From Azolla caroliniana (Eukaryota > Polypodiophyta), in the NCBI GenBank assembly GCA_043228905.1, contig JBHGNT010000011.1, forward strand, positions 2,976,001 to 3,040,000: 64,000 nt of DNA, written 5' to 3'. Positions 37,166-48,640 of this stretch are shown here, piece by piece. Numbering within the stretch: position 1 is the stretch's first letter; each line of letters begins with the position of its first letter. Made by a program: the position numbers and the translations under genes. A model generated the notes under the pieces. That model had not been told where the DNA came from. It saw only the letters and a program-made list of their open reading frames with translations, and made no database searches.

Positions 37166-37479
37166 TGTTGGGAACAAGGCCGTGTCGATGTGTAGGATCA
37201 AACACCATTCGATTAGGGTTGAATACCTGCGTATGACAGTTTCTGAGGTCGTGCACAGAGATGGAGAGAAAGAGAGAGAGAGAGAGAGACAGAGGCACAA
37301 AAGACTCTTTATTCATAAGAAAATAATACAACACCCCAACCCTACAAAGAGGTTACTAGGTCACTTTATATAGTGACCGACTTAGGGCAACTACCCTTTA
37401 CGCTAATTACACAAATGGCCCAAACTAGAGCTATACAAGGGATAGTGTGAATACGTCCATTATACACTTGTATTCGACA
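37166..37479 (-). mobile_element. 5' LTR of C3
   Basis: 314 bp, apparently identical to the other C3 LTR. Confidence 0.95.
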
Positions 37480-37484
37480 GTACG

Positions 37485-37598
37485 CTCCTCGTTCTTCTAT
37501 CGTCTTTTCAGTGTAGAAGAGGCTTCCACGTAACACGATCCCTTGATACCGATAGCCTGTGAGCTCATCGAAGGAATTTTCCCCAGAAACGGGTAACA
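37485..37598 (+). mobile_element. 5' LTR of element IV, second part
   Basis: Continues the LTR after C3 and ends GGGTAACA. The next 20 bp (ATTTGGCACGCCGGGTGGGA, 37601-37620) occupy the primer-binding-site position; the tRNA is not identified. Confidence 0.85.
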
Positions 37599-37686
37599 CA
37601 ATTTGGCACGCCGGGTGGGATTGTAAGGTCATAGCGAACTACGTAGGAGGCAAACCCTAGCCGCCATTACAGCGCCCAATCGCATC

Positions 37687-39340
37687 ATGCGGTCTAGGCC
37701 ACCTGCCCAAAGCCCTGAGCTAGTCGAAGGAACTTCCAACTCGGCGGTCACTGATAAATCTTTCCAGGAACTATCGGAGGCTCACCAGTTGCAATCCTCG
37801 CCACCCGATAACCAGTCGCGAGTTGATTCCGCACCGACCTCCCCGCCGAGCCCTCCAGAGGTCACCCAACCTGACCCGAACCCTTTTCTGACTTTACCTA
37901 AGGACCCGGATCTCTATACCATGCCTTACTCTTACCCACGATATACCGACGGCCCCGACACGGAATCACACACCCGTGCTTTCGTGTCCACATGGCAGGC
38001 CAACCACTCGACACAGCGGTTATTGGCTGCCGAAATCGAGGCCTCCAAAATCGCGGAATTTGCTTTATTCCTCGATGGCCCGACTACTCGATGGTACTCC
38101 CGCCTCGACATGGGGGAGGTCACAACGTTCTAGGACGTCCGGACAAAGTTTCTAGAATTATTTCATCGCCAAGCTCCGAAGCATGAACTACTTCGATAGT
38201 TCTTTTCCCTAAGCCAAGAACCTCACGAGACGGTCGCCCAGTTCACGATCCGGTTTCAGGATCTCTACCGACAACTGGCCGACAATGTCTTCGCCCATCA
38301 CATTCTTGATACCTTCCTGTCCAGCCTACGGGAGCCTCTACAAATGACTCTTGCACTTACAAATTTCTCTAACTAGACAATCGAGCAAGTCATCGCATGC
38401 GTCCTCGCCATCGATCGGACACAGCATGACACGGTTTTCTCCATGGGCTCTTTGCAAAGCTCCCTTGCTCAGGAGGACAATCGTTTCCAACAAGCCCTCC
38501 AATGCACAACCTGCTCAGGCTCAAGCCATCTGGCTCTCGAGTGCCCTCACTGGCCACATTGCCCAATATGTCAGTCCTGAGCTCACACGATCGAACAATG
38601 TGAGTACAACATGCTCAACCGCACAACGACGGCTCCGGTTCGCCAGATCGAGCTGCACAATACATACTCCTGATAGGATGAACGCCAGTCATACCGACAT
38701 TGGGCAAACGAGCGACCACGATCCCCGGATCGCCAGCGCCACGATGACGACTACCACCGCAACGACGACCGGTACCGCCACGACAATCGCAAGAGATCAG
38801 ACGACCGTAGTGACCAGTACCATGACGACCAATATAGAGCAAATGATGAGTATGATCGGTATTAAGACGACCGGGATGACTGGTACGATCAACAGTATTC
38901 ACGAAATGATAGAAGAAATTCTTATAGAGGTTCGCGGAACAATCGACGGCAGAACGACAATCGTCGTCGGGACCCCCCTCCAAACGTCCCGCACAACGCA
39001 CCATGGGCCAACACGCCTACACAAGCGGTCAAGAACCACTCACAACCTTTCCCACACACTGAGCACGGTGACACAAGCAACTCGGCATCCGTTACCTGCT
39101 TTAAGTGTAACCAACCCGGCCACAATGCTACCCAATGCCCAACCACGGACCGCGGCAAGGCCCCAACTGTGAATACTATTATGGCCGACGTTCAACACGT
39201 CACTACACGTAGCAAGACCCAAGCCAGCCAATGGCAAGAACAAGAAGACGTCCGACAAGCAGCCAAGGACTGGATTGAGACCGCCAATAAAAGCAATGTG
39301 GCACGAATGCACACAGAGATGTAGGACGCGACCATCGGCG
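37687..39340 (+). pseudogene. element IV gag
   Basis: Starts M-R-S-R-P-P-A-Q-S-P and has a Pro/Ser-rich head, then capsid-like sequence (F-A-L-F-L-D-G-P-T-T-R-W-Y, T-V-A-Q-F-T-I-R-F-Q-D-L-Y-R-Q-L). CX2C-type zinc motifs follow: C-T-T-C...H-L-A-L-E-C and C-P-I-C...H-T-I-E-Q-C near 38500-38620, and C-F-K-C-N-Q-P-G-H-N-A-T-Q-C near 39108-39150. In-frame stops (38131, 38198, 38376 and others) and frameshifts make it non-functional. An Arg/Asp-rich stretch between the knuckles reads as a Thr-rich frame in another phase, an artefact. Confidence 0.8.
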
Positions 39341-39900
39341 CACCACCGGCCGCAGGACCATCCACCGCGGTAGAAGATGACCATTTGTGGGAAGCCCTTA
39401 CAAGCGCTAGGATCTCGCTGCCATTACATAAGCTTTTACCACTCATGTCGCACTTTCGAGATACCTTGGCTACGCTCATGGCTAACGACAAATCGGTCGC
39501 ACCCCCTGTTAACCTGACAGAGCCATGGACGGGCCCACCCCTCATGGATTCCCAGAATTCAGCCATGAAAATCATGATTAAAGGACGCGACCTTCATGGG
39601 TGCATAATCGACGGTGGCTCCGGCATGAATGTCATCAGCGAGGCCACATGTCACACCGTCGGCCTAAACCAATGGGAACCTTACCCCTTTTGGCTTCAGA
39701 TGGTCGATACGTGATCAGTTCGCCTCATCGGGTTAATCCGCCACCTTGATTTCACGTTAGGCGGCCACATGTTCACTATCTCGGCAGTCGTGTTACGCCT
39801 TGAAGCTCCGGGCGCTTACCCAATGCTGCTTGGCCGACCCTAGCTGAGCCCAAGAAATATAAAACAACATTGGCAATGGAATATGATCTCTTTCCGCCGG
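39341..39900 (+). pseudogene. element IV protease region
   Basis: A-M-K-I-M-I-K-G-R-D-L-H-G-C-I-I-D-G-G-S then G-M-N-V-I-S: a retropepsin-like core with D-G-G-S at the active site. Stop at 39712. After it, L-G-R-P*L-S-P-R-N-I... resembles the end of the protease. Confidence 0.7.
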
Positions 39901-40554
39901 GGGAAGTCCAAGGTACGGGTAATAACAAAAGAACGCCTAACCACGCCCCACAACACTACACCCTTATATGTGGAAGGGGTACACATGCTCAATGGCTTAG
40001 CCGACGAAGATCACCCCACTATCATACCCCTCTTCGAAATAAACGCCATTTCGGGTTTCGGCACACCACTAGACGAGGATGTCACGGCAGATTCTCTTCC
40101 CCAAGACGAAGCCGATTCCACAACTATCGCACAACTACGACAAGCTCGGGATGCGTTCGAACGAGAACTCGCCATCTCCCAGCGAGTCAAAGCATCAACG
40201 CTCGAGTCACTAAACCTCGGCTCAGACGAGAACCCGTGTACACTACAAATCGCTAATAACTTACCAGCAGAAGAACGGTCAGCCCTGATACGCCTGCTCA
40301 CAGAGTATCAAGATGTATTCGCATGGTCTTACACTAATATGAAGGGATTGGATCCCCAATTTTACCAACACCAAGTACACCTCCTGCCAGACACTCGGCT
40401 GATCCAACGACGGTACCGTATGAACCCTAACTACGCAGCTAAGGTCAAAGAGGAAATCGACAAAATCCTTCGAGTAGGCTTTATACGCCCAGTAAAAAGA
40501 GCCACATGGTTAAGCCCAATCGTCGTCGTCCCCCAAAAAAACGGGAAAATCCGT
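39901..40554 (+). pseudogene. element IV reverse transcriptase, N-terminal part
   Basis: Y-Q-D-V-F-A-W-S-Y-T-N-M-K-G-L, the H-Q-V-H-L-L-P-D-T palm start, V-K-E-E-I-D-K-I-L-R-V-G-F-I-R and S-P-I-V-V-V-P-Q-K-N-G-K-I-R, where element III interrupts it. The motif continues at 47515. Confidence 0.85.
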
Positions 40555-41183
40555 TGTCGTGAAGAAAACCGTCCACAAGTAGAATCGGTGCACAGGAGCG
40601 TAGGAACCGGCTCTTCTCGAATGTTGTCCATAGAAGATCCTAGGCGGGTAGATTCGGTGGATAGGAAGTAAAGGGGAAATGGCTCCTTCCTTGCCTATAA
40701 AAAGGAGGGAGACGAGAAGGGGGAGGGATCGCGGAGAGTCGAGGACGAAGTGTTGTCGGTTTGCGTGCGAAGGCTTCTCTCTCTCTCTCTAGTTCGCAAA
40801 CTCCATAGCTTCCTTCTGTGCAGGTTTCGGGAGGCTCGCGCTGCTTTGAGGAACGCCCGAGTGCTTCCGGTAGCACCTCCAACCTGCTCCTGTCTTTCTA
40901 TGCGTTTACGAACAGACATCGGCATCTGTTCGCCGGCCTGTTCGGTTGTAACCGACTTCGTGTTTTTGTTGCTTCCGTGTTCTTGTTGTTGTCTTTGTTA
41001 ATACATACATATATTCGTGTCTCTCTGTGTCGTTGTCCCACTCGCGTCTTTGTGTCGAAGGGCCGTGTCCCTGTGAATCTACGCTCGCACGTAGTGGGTC
41101 TCTTGTCCTTTCTCTCTTGCTCTTCGGTACAGAACCCCTGAGATCCCGCCTCATTCCACGCATCCACGAGGAAAACCTCGACA
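40555..41183 (+). mobile_element. 5' LTR of element III
   Basis: TGTCGTG...CTCGACA. TATA box CCTATAAAAAGG at 40694-40705. (CT)n tract at about 40776-40789. Followed by TTTGGTGAACCTAACGTGAA (41186-41205), a tRNA-Trp-type primer site with two mismatches. Confidence 0.9.
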
Positions 41184-41227
41184 TCTTTGGTGAACCTAAC
41201 GTGAAGGAGGCGGCAGAAGAGCAGAAG

Positions 41228-43354
41228 ATGAAAGGGTCGGATCTTGCAGAGGCCATGGCTTCGGCCGTGGATCGGATACTAAGCGCACGCGAGGGCTCCG
41301 GCGCCCTCGACAGAGCCATTGAGGTGGTCGTCGGTACGATCGGCCGGTTCAGCGGAAAGGATGCCACGAAGTATTTGGCGTCCTACGGGGTAGAAATGTT
41401 GATGCGGGACATTCCGGAAGAGAGGCGTCTTGCCGGGTTTCCTCGAGTGGCGATGCCGAGCATCCATGCGGAGGTGCTCGAGGTGCGGGCGGAGAGCCGT
41501 ACCTAGGAGGAGTTCGAAGGCCGACTCCTGGAAAAATATGGGCTGGACGACGCGCTCCGGCTTTCGAAACGAGACTTCATGGAATGGGTGGAGTCCCCCG
41601 GCAAGGGAAGAAACGCGTCGGCACTCCTCCGGGAGTTCGAAGAACGCTTTGCGCGCCTTTCGGCGCTTGACCGAACCATTCTAGATACGAGCCGGGTCCT
41701 ACTGTTCGTCAAGTCGGTGGACGAGCGGGACCGGAATCAAGTCGGCTCCTTGCTGGAAACCGAAGACGGGCTGACGACCGACTGGGCAGCGGTTAAGAGA
41801 GTCTGTGGCCGTTTCGACAAACGGCGAGAATGGGCTGATATCGGGGCGGCCGGTGCGCGGTCTGTCACAGCAAGGAGGCTTGAACCGGCACCGCAAGGGC
41901 GAAGGGAAGAAACCCGGGAATGGCTCGAAACCGGCCCGGCTTCGACCGGCATGGTCAGTGGCTCGTCCGGAGGAGCAGCGCTGGAGGAGTTGACGCAGGC
42001 GATAAAGGATCTCCAGATCGCCCAGACTCGAAGGGAAGGCGGCGAACCGGCTCGTGACCGACGGCCGGCAGCAGGGAACAGGTGCATGTGGTGCGACGAG
42101 GTCGGCCACATTCGGAAGGACTGCGGCGATTTCGCAGAAGCGTTGAGGAACCGGGTGGTGTACTTGTGGGAAGGCCGGGTGCACGCCAACGACGCCAGAA
42201 GGGCCCTAAACCGAAACGACGGACGAGGAGGTATGAAGAGACTGATGGAAGAGGCAGCGGCCCAACACGTGGAGGCCATCCACTACTCGGCGTCGGCCGA
42301 CATTCGGGTCAGGGGCAGCGAGGCCCGAAAGGAGGGCAAAGACGGATTCTGGTCGGCAATGCTGGAAGGTCTTGCCGGCGCACGGCTAAGGAAAGACGAA
42401 ACAGACCGTGCTGAGAGACGGGTCCGGGAAATAACCGGGTGGAGCGATCCGTTCAAGGAGAAGATGGGCTTCGTAGAAGCCGCCTGCCGGAACTACGAGG
42501 CTCTGGTAGAAGACAATCGAGTGGGGAAAGCCGGAGCGGCCGGGCTCTCACAACGGTACGAGACCCAATTCGGGCAACGACGGAACGATGCCGGTGGGTC
42601 CAGCTCGCAAGATAACCCCAGGAAGGGCGGATACCGACTGGGGACAGAAATAGAAAGGACTACGGACCTACGAAAGGTCCTGGAAGAACGGATCCTCGAC
42701 AGCAAAGTGGAGCTGTCATTACGGGAGGTGCTAGGGATCGCCAAGAAGGAGTTCCACGACTCCATTGTGGACTTGGTGAAACGGAAGAGGCTGTCGACGG
42801 AGACAGAACCGGAGAGACCGGTGGAGGTGCGGACGACGCACATCGACGACTCGGCGCTGGCAGATGAGTGGGCGGAGAGCCACTATTCGAGGCCACACTG
42901 GGCCCGAGCGACCATGGAGACCCCAGTAAAGATCGGAGATGTTCAGGAACCGGTGGTGGCACTGGTGGACCACGGTTCGGAAATAAACCTAATGTCCATG
43001 GACTTCTATAAGAAGGGAAAGTGGCCGATCAACAGCAGGCACGGGTGGAAGATACGGGCGGCGACGCGCGCCACCGAGGAACTACACGGGGCCTGCCCGA
43101 ATGTGCGAGTAAAGATCGGCGACGTCGAGATTGACCAGCACTTCTTCGTACAGGAGACGTCCTCGCATCCGGTCATATTAGGGGAACCATACATCACGGC
43201 GGCGAGAATGGAGACCAAGGTGCTAGACAACGGTTCGGCCTATGCGAGGGTCAAAAGCCAGGACGGGCGCCATTCGGTCCAATTTCTGACGGTGCGACCG
43301 AACCACGAGCGAAACCGTGAATCCCTCGGTGGCGAGAACCGGGAGGATTTTTAG
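41228..43354 (+). pseudogene. element III gag-protease, one premature stop
   Basis: 709-codon frame from M-K-G-S-D-L-A-E-A-M-A-S with a single TAG at 41504-41506, where element I has a Trp codon. Capsid-like N-terminus, zinc knuckle C-M-W-C-D-E-V-G-H-I-R-K-D-C near 42087-42128, an Arg/Glu-rich middle with F-H-D-S-I-V-D-L-V-K-R-K-R, then protease V-A-L-V-D-H-G-S-E-I-N-L-M near 42957-42995. The active-site D-S/T-G is D-H-G. The downstream part runs to a stop at 43352. Gag and protease share one frame here; pol starts in another frame about 100 bp further on. Confidence 0.9.
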
Positions 43355-43458
43355 AGAGGGCTGCCAAGGCGTGGGGCCGAGACAGTCCGGACACTCGGAA
43401 AAGACCCCACGACTGTACGATAGGTAGGAAATTTTGCTTCTCCAACAACGGAGGGTGT

Positions 43459-46400
43459 ATGATAGTCGGCATCGTCGGCCGAGAAAAGACAAGGGCGGAA
43501 GTGCGACTTCGAGCGTGTGGAGTTCTCGGCCCGGACGAGGAAATCAGCGGAGCCGTGGAGGCGGTCTCCTTCGACGACACCTTGGGAATGCTGAGGAAGG
43601 TAGCCGGAGAAGACCTTAACGAAGACCGGACGATACCGGTATGTTCCGAAGAGATGTACGAAGTCATCGCGAACTTCAGTCGGGGGCTCGGGTCGGATCG
43701 GACGGCCCGAGTTAGCATGAAGTACAAGACTGTGGACCGGAAGGTAAGGCCAGTCGCGGCACCCTTGCCGGAGGGCAGCGGGTCCCGAATCAGAGGGGTG
43801 GCGTCGGACCCCAGTTTACGAGATCCGGCCTGCATAGGACACACCTTCACCGACGGGACGCTCCGGGAGCTCAAGATCGGTGGGGGCGGGTTCCTACTGC
43901 CGGCGGAGGAAGACCGGTTTCGGAGAATGCTCGGAAGGCACAGGAAAGCCTTCGCATTCTCACCGGAAGAGATCGGGTGCGTAGACCCGACAATCGTGGA
44001 GCCGATGGTGATATTCACGGTACCGCATTTGCCGTGGAATCTCAAGCCGATTCCGGTACCGAGAGCTCACATCCCGAAGTTGATGGAGCTATTGAGGCAG
44101 AAAGTAGATATGGGCATTCTTGAACCGTCGAGTGCCCCATACTCGAACCGATGGTTTACCGTACCGAAGAAAAACGGAACATTGCGCTTTATTCAGGACC
44201 TGCAGCCAGTCAACAGAGTGACCATTCGGAACGCAGGAATCGGACCGACCATAGACGAGTTCGCAGAGGCCTTCGCTGGAAGGTCGATTTACTCGGTTGG
44301 TGATCTGTACTCGAGGTACGACCAGTTCCAGCTAGCCGTGGAGAGCAGGGACATTACGACGATGCGAACTCCCCTCGGCCTAGTGCGAATGTGTACCCTG
44401 CCACAAGGAGGGACCAACTCGGTAGCCCACATGGTGAATGCAATGAACAAGGTGCTGAGGGATTGCATCCCAGACATCACCATGCCGTTTTTAGACGACA
44501 TCCCGATCAAGGGGTGCCCGGTGGAGGAGAAGGGCGAGACAGTCGGGCCGGACGGATGCCGGCGATTCGTGGCGACACACATCGACGACTGTGAGAAGGT
44601 GCTACAAAGGCTAGAGGATGCGAGGTTCACCTTCTCCGGGGAGAAATCGGCCTTCGGGCAATCGGAAATCCTGGTGGTCGGACACCTATGTGGACCTTAT
44701 GGCCGGAAGCCGTCTCCGGCAAAGGTAGAAGCCATCTCCGCGATGAAGACCGATTGTAGCTCGGTTACGGAAGTTCGGAGGTTCCTGGGGGCATGCGAGT
44801 TCTACCACATATGGATCCCGCATTACGCCCACGTGGCGGAGCTGCTATACGGGTTGCTGAAGAAAGGGCGAAATTTCGAGTGGCGAGTCGAGCACACGGA
44901 GACGGTCCGGAAGCTGAAGGAAGCTCTTGCGGCAGCACCGGCGCTCCGGAAGGCTGTCTACGAGAAGTGTACCCCGGTATACATAACGGTGGATACGAGT
45001 CCGACCGGGATCGGATGGGTCGTCAACCAAGAAGACGAGGACGACATTCGGTTCCCGATCCGATTCGGCGCGAAGGTCCTCAGTGAGCGACAGTGAGGGT
45101 ACGCCCAGGTTAAACGCGAACTCTGGGGTATCGTTTCGGCAGTAAAGGCCGACAAAGACTACCTGATCGGGACAAAAGTGATTATCGAGACGGATTGCCT
45201 ACCAATTCTCGGCATGGTTTCCGGATGCGCGACACCGGACCTGGCGATGCTCAGGTGGATAGCGTACATCAAGTCCCTGGACCTGGAAATACGGCACATT
45301 TCCGGAAAGGACAACGCCATGGCCGACATGCTTTCGAGGGCGAGGTTTGATGACGAGGGCGGCATGGTTTTGGAGGACGAAGAAGTCGGCGTGGACTTCT
45401 TCGAGGTAGCGTACGTGACGACCGATGGGACGAGCACTCCGGCACTTAACGACTTCGACGAGAGCAAGTACGACGGCAAGTGGCTCCAGATCGGTGGATT
45501 TTTGAGGACGATGACGCCGGATGCGTCGTGGACGAAGGACGAGGCCAACCGGATCCGGAAGAAAGCTTACCGATTCTTTCTCCGGGACGGATTCTTATGG
45601 AAGCACTCGAGGAAGAGGAACGGCGTCCCGCTCCGGATGGTGGCGATGAAGGAAGAACAGGAGGAGCTGTTGACGGCCTACCACGACAGCCCTTGGGCTG
45701 GGACACCGTGGAACGTGGGCCACGTTCGAGAAGATAAAGGGGAAGTACTGGTGGCCGGGACTGTACCGAGATGTGCATCGGTTCGTGACAACTTGCGAGA
45801 GCTGTCAGATGCACTCCGTGGTCCGACACCGGGACGAGCTTCACCCTACGTACCCTCCGACCATCCACTTCAAATGGATGGTAGACCTGGTAACGATGCC
45901 GATGGGAGTAGGACAGATGCGGTATTTGGTCCTGGCTCGGGAAGATCTGACAAACCAGGTAGAAGGCCGGGCCCTTCAGAACAAAACGACCACGGCCGTA
46001 TGTCGGTTCCTGATCGAGGACGTGATATGCCGGTACGGGTGCGTCGGGAAGATCGTGGCTGATCGCGGGGAGTTGGACGCCGAAGAGGCCGAGGAGCTGT
46101 TCGATCGGCTAGGAGTCAAGCTCTCGCTTACCACTGCGTATAATCCGGAGGCGAATGGGAAGGCGGAGCGCGGTCACGGACCGATCATCAAGGCGTTAGT
46201 TCGGGCATGCGGAGGTCAAGTCGGGAACTGGTCGCGGCTGTTGCCTTACGCGTTGTGGGCGGACCGAACTACGCACAGTTCGGTAACCGGATTCATGCCG
46301 GCAGAGCTCATGTTTGGGAAAAAGCCGATCATGCCGATGGAACGTACGATCTCCTCGTGGGCAACCATGGACTGGAGAGACGAGATGAGCCAGGAGGAAC

Positions 46401-46808
46401 TGCTGGCGGCGCGTATACGATAGCTCGAGCGAAGACCGGAGGACGTGGAGCATGCTTCGGGAAGCAAGGATGAGGAACAAAGTCCGGTTCGACCGGACGC
46501 ACCGGCTCCGACCGAAGAAGATCGAGGAAGGCGACTGGGTGCTAGTCTACGACAGCAGCCTCGACAACCAACATCGAGCGACACGGAAGTTCGCAAGAAG
46601 GTGGTTCGGGCCTTACGTGGTACAAAGCGCCACCGACAACGGGACGTACCATCTGGCGGAACTCGACGGCACGAGAATGGTGATACCAGTAGCTGGGAAG
46701 CGGATCAAAGCGTTCAAGAAGCGTCATGATGACGAGCCGGATCCGGTTGGCCTGAACCGCGACGACGAACGATCCGAAACCGAGGAAGAACCGACGGGCG
46801 GGGAATGA
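43459..46808 (+). pseudogene. element III pol: reverse transcriptase, RNase H, integrase
   Basis: 43459-45096 codes the pre-RT region and reverse transcriptase (L-P-Q-G-G-T-N-S-V-A-H-M, catalytic F-L-D-D-I-P-I-K-G near 44491) and half of RNase H. A TGA at 45094 breaks it (element I has Arg there). The same frame continues to about 45700 (E-T-D-C-L-P-I-L-G, D-N-A-M-A-D-M-L-S-R). A frameshift follows, and integrase reads from 45773: H-R-F-V-T-T-C-E-S-C, D in W-M-V-D-L-V-T-M-P, D in V-A-D-R-G-E-L-D, E in G-K-A-E-R-G-H-G. A TAG at 46421 and another shift lead to the C-terminal tail 46452-46808 (G-D-W-V-L-V-Y-D). Otherwise well preserved. Confidence 0.9.
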
Positions 46809-46881
46809 AGGCTGGACCAGTTTTCTCCGTCCCGACTCAATTTGGCGCATGCCGGTGGATGCGCAGTTAGGTGGGGGCGAA

Positions 46882-47510
46882 GGTCGTGAAGAAAACCGTC
46901 CACAAGCAGAATCGGTGCACAGGAGCGTAGGAACCGGCTCTTCTCGAATGTTGTCCATAGAAGATCCTAGGCGGGTAAATTCGGTGGGTAGGAAGTAAAG
47001 GGGAAACGGCTCCTTCCTTGCCTATAAAAAGGAGGGAGACGAGAAGGGGGAGGGATCGCGGAGAGTCGAGGACGAAGTGCTTTCGGTTTGCGTGCGAAGG
47101 CTTCTCTCTCTCTCTCTGGTTCGCAAACTCCATAGCTTCCTTCTGTGCAGGTTTCGGGAGGCTCGCGCTGCTCTAAGGAACGCCCGAGTGCTTCCGGCAA
47201 CACCTCCAACCTGCTCATGTCTTTCTGTGCATTTACGAACAGGCATCGGCATCTGTTCGCCGGCCTGTTCGGTTGTAACCGACTTCGTGTTTTTGTTGCT
47301 TCCGTGTTCTTGTTGTTGTCTTTGTTAATACATACATACATTCATGTCTCTCTGTGTCGTTGTCCCACTCGCGTCTTTGTGTCGAAGGGCCGTGTCCCTG
47401 TGAATCTACGCTCGCACGTAGTGGGTCTCTTGTCCTTTCTCTCTTGCTCTTCGGTACAGGACCCCTGAGGTCCCGCCTCATTCCACGCATCCACGAGGAA
47501 AACCTCGACA
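46882..47510 (+). mobile_element. 3' LTR of element III
   Basis: 629 bp, same length as the 5' LTR and highly similar; the first base is changed (GGTCGTG). Polypurine tract GGTGGGGGCGAA just before it. TATA box at about 47021-47032. Confidence 0.9.
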
Positions 47511-48110
47511 CAGTGTTTGCGTTGATTACCGCAAACTCAATGCCGCGACAATCACGGATGGGTTTCCTCTTCCGTTCAAGGATAGTGTCCTCGACACGGT
47601 GGCTGGTCATGAATGCTACAATTTCCTCGATGGGTTCAATGGCTATAATCAAATCAGAATGCACCCAGACGATCAGGAGAAAACGGTGTTTGTCACGGAA
47701 TGGGGTGTTTTCGTGGCCGAGGTAATGATGTTGGGATTAAAAACGGCCCCGGCCACATTCCAACACTTCATCACAAAGATTTTCAACGAGTATATCCTGG
47801 CGTTCATGCAAGTGTTCCTCGACGACTTTGCCGTGTATAGCCAGCGGCTGGAGCATATGACCCAGCTACGCCTCCGTCTCGAGCGATCTCGACACGCTCG
47901 GTTGAGCTTAAATCCGGCAAAATGCGTGTTCTTGGTGACAAGCGGCAACCTGCTCAGGCACATAGTCAGCCAGGAAGGTATCGCCATGGACCCGGATAAA
48001 GTGCATACCATTCTGAATGCTCCCGCGCCCTCTACCGCTAAGGCTCTCAGCCGATTCCTCGGCCAAATTAGATGGCATAGCCGGATGTTATGACACCTGG
48101 CCGATTTCGC
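47511..48110 (+). pseudogene. element IV reverse transcriptase, C-terminal part
   Basis: C-V-D-Y-R-K-L-N-A-A-T, L-D-G-F-N-G-Y-N-Q-I, G-L-K-T-A-P-A-T-F-Q and the catalytic V-F-L-D-D-F-A-V-Y-S, then G-H-I-V-type connection sequence (L-R-H-I-V-S-Q-E-G-I) and F-L-G-Q-I-R-W-H. A clean Ty3/gypsy palm with the D-D pair intact; stop at 48091. Confidence 0.9.
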
Positions 48111-48640
48111 GACTCTGCACACAGTGGTGCATAGACTCCCATTTCAGTGGTCTTCAATAGAAGACGAAGAGTACCAAGCCTTGAAGTTAATGCTCTCCCA
48201 TGCCCCTGTGGTACAGCCACCAGTTTGGTCGGAACCTTTTCACATCTTCGTAGACGCATCAGATATAGCCATCGGCAGCATGCTCATGCAGCGCACACCA
48301 CCAAATTGGTACCGGCCAGTGTATTACACTAGCTGACGACTCTCGGCCGCGGAAAAGAACTATTCAACAACTGAACGTGAGGCCCTCGGTGTGGTTTACA
48401 GCATCAACAAATTCCGGCATTACCTCTTGGGCCGGAACTTCACATTCCACATCGATCACTCGGCCCTCCTCTACTTGGTTAATAAGCAGGCCCTCATAGG
48501 TCGCCTAGCCTGATGGATGCTCTTGCTACAAGAGTTTGACATTCAGATACAGCACCGGCCCGGCGTTCAACACGTCGTAACTGACTACCTTAGCCACCTC
48601 GAGTCAGGCAAACCAGCCGAGTCCACGTACGATGATCTAC
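48111..48640 (+). pseudogene. element IV RNase H
   Basis: F-V-D-A-S-D-I-A-I-G-S-M-L, stop near 48335, Y-S-T-T-E-R-E-A-L-G-V-V-Y, F-H-I-D-H-S-A-L-L-Y-L and, after another stop, H-R-P-G-V-Q-H-V-V-T-D-Y-L-S. Catalytic Asp and Glu positions are present but the frame is interrupted. Confidence 0.85.

Larger units (their letters stand above)
31952..37479 (-). mobile_element. copia element C3, target duplication GTACG
   Basis: 5528 bp with two 314-bp LTRs (31952-32265 and 37166-37479) that look identical by eye. GTACG at 31947-31951 and 37480-37484. Minus-strand order: LTR, initiator-Met primer site, leader, single gag-pol frame, polypurine tract (CCCATTACGGGGGAG), LTR. A recent insertion into the element IV 5' LTR. 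Confidence 0.95.
40555..47510 (+). mobile_element. gypsy element III, complete
   Basis: 6956 bp with 629-bp LTRs at 40555-41183 and 46882-47510. Flanks CCGT (40551-40554) and CAGT (47511-47514): a 4-bp duplication with one change, in agreement with codon continuity of the element IV reverse transcriptase. Same family and protein order as elements I and II but in plus orientation. Confidence 0.9.

Noticed and set aside
38600-39100. Host zinc-finger gene
   Set aside because: The CX2C motifs belong to element IV gag, in order with protease and reverse transcriptase.
38351-39172. 273-codon Thr-rich frame in element IV gag
   Set aside because: Out-of-phase reading of the Arg/Asp-rich gag linker; zinc knuckles read in the gag phase instead.
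43251-44045. 264-codon minus-strand frame opposite element III pol
   Set aside because: Antisense shadow of conserved GC-rich pol sequence; the same shadow appears opposite element I.
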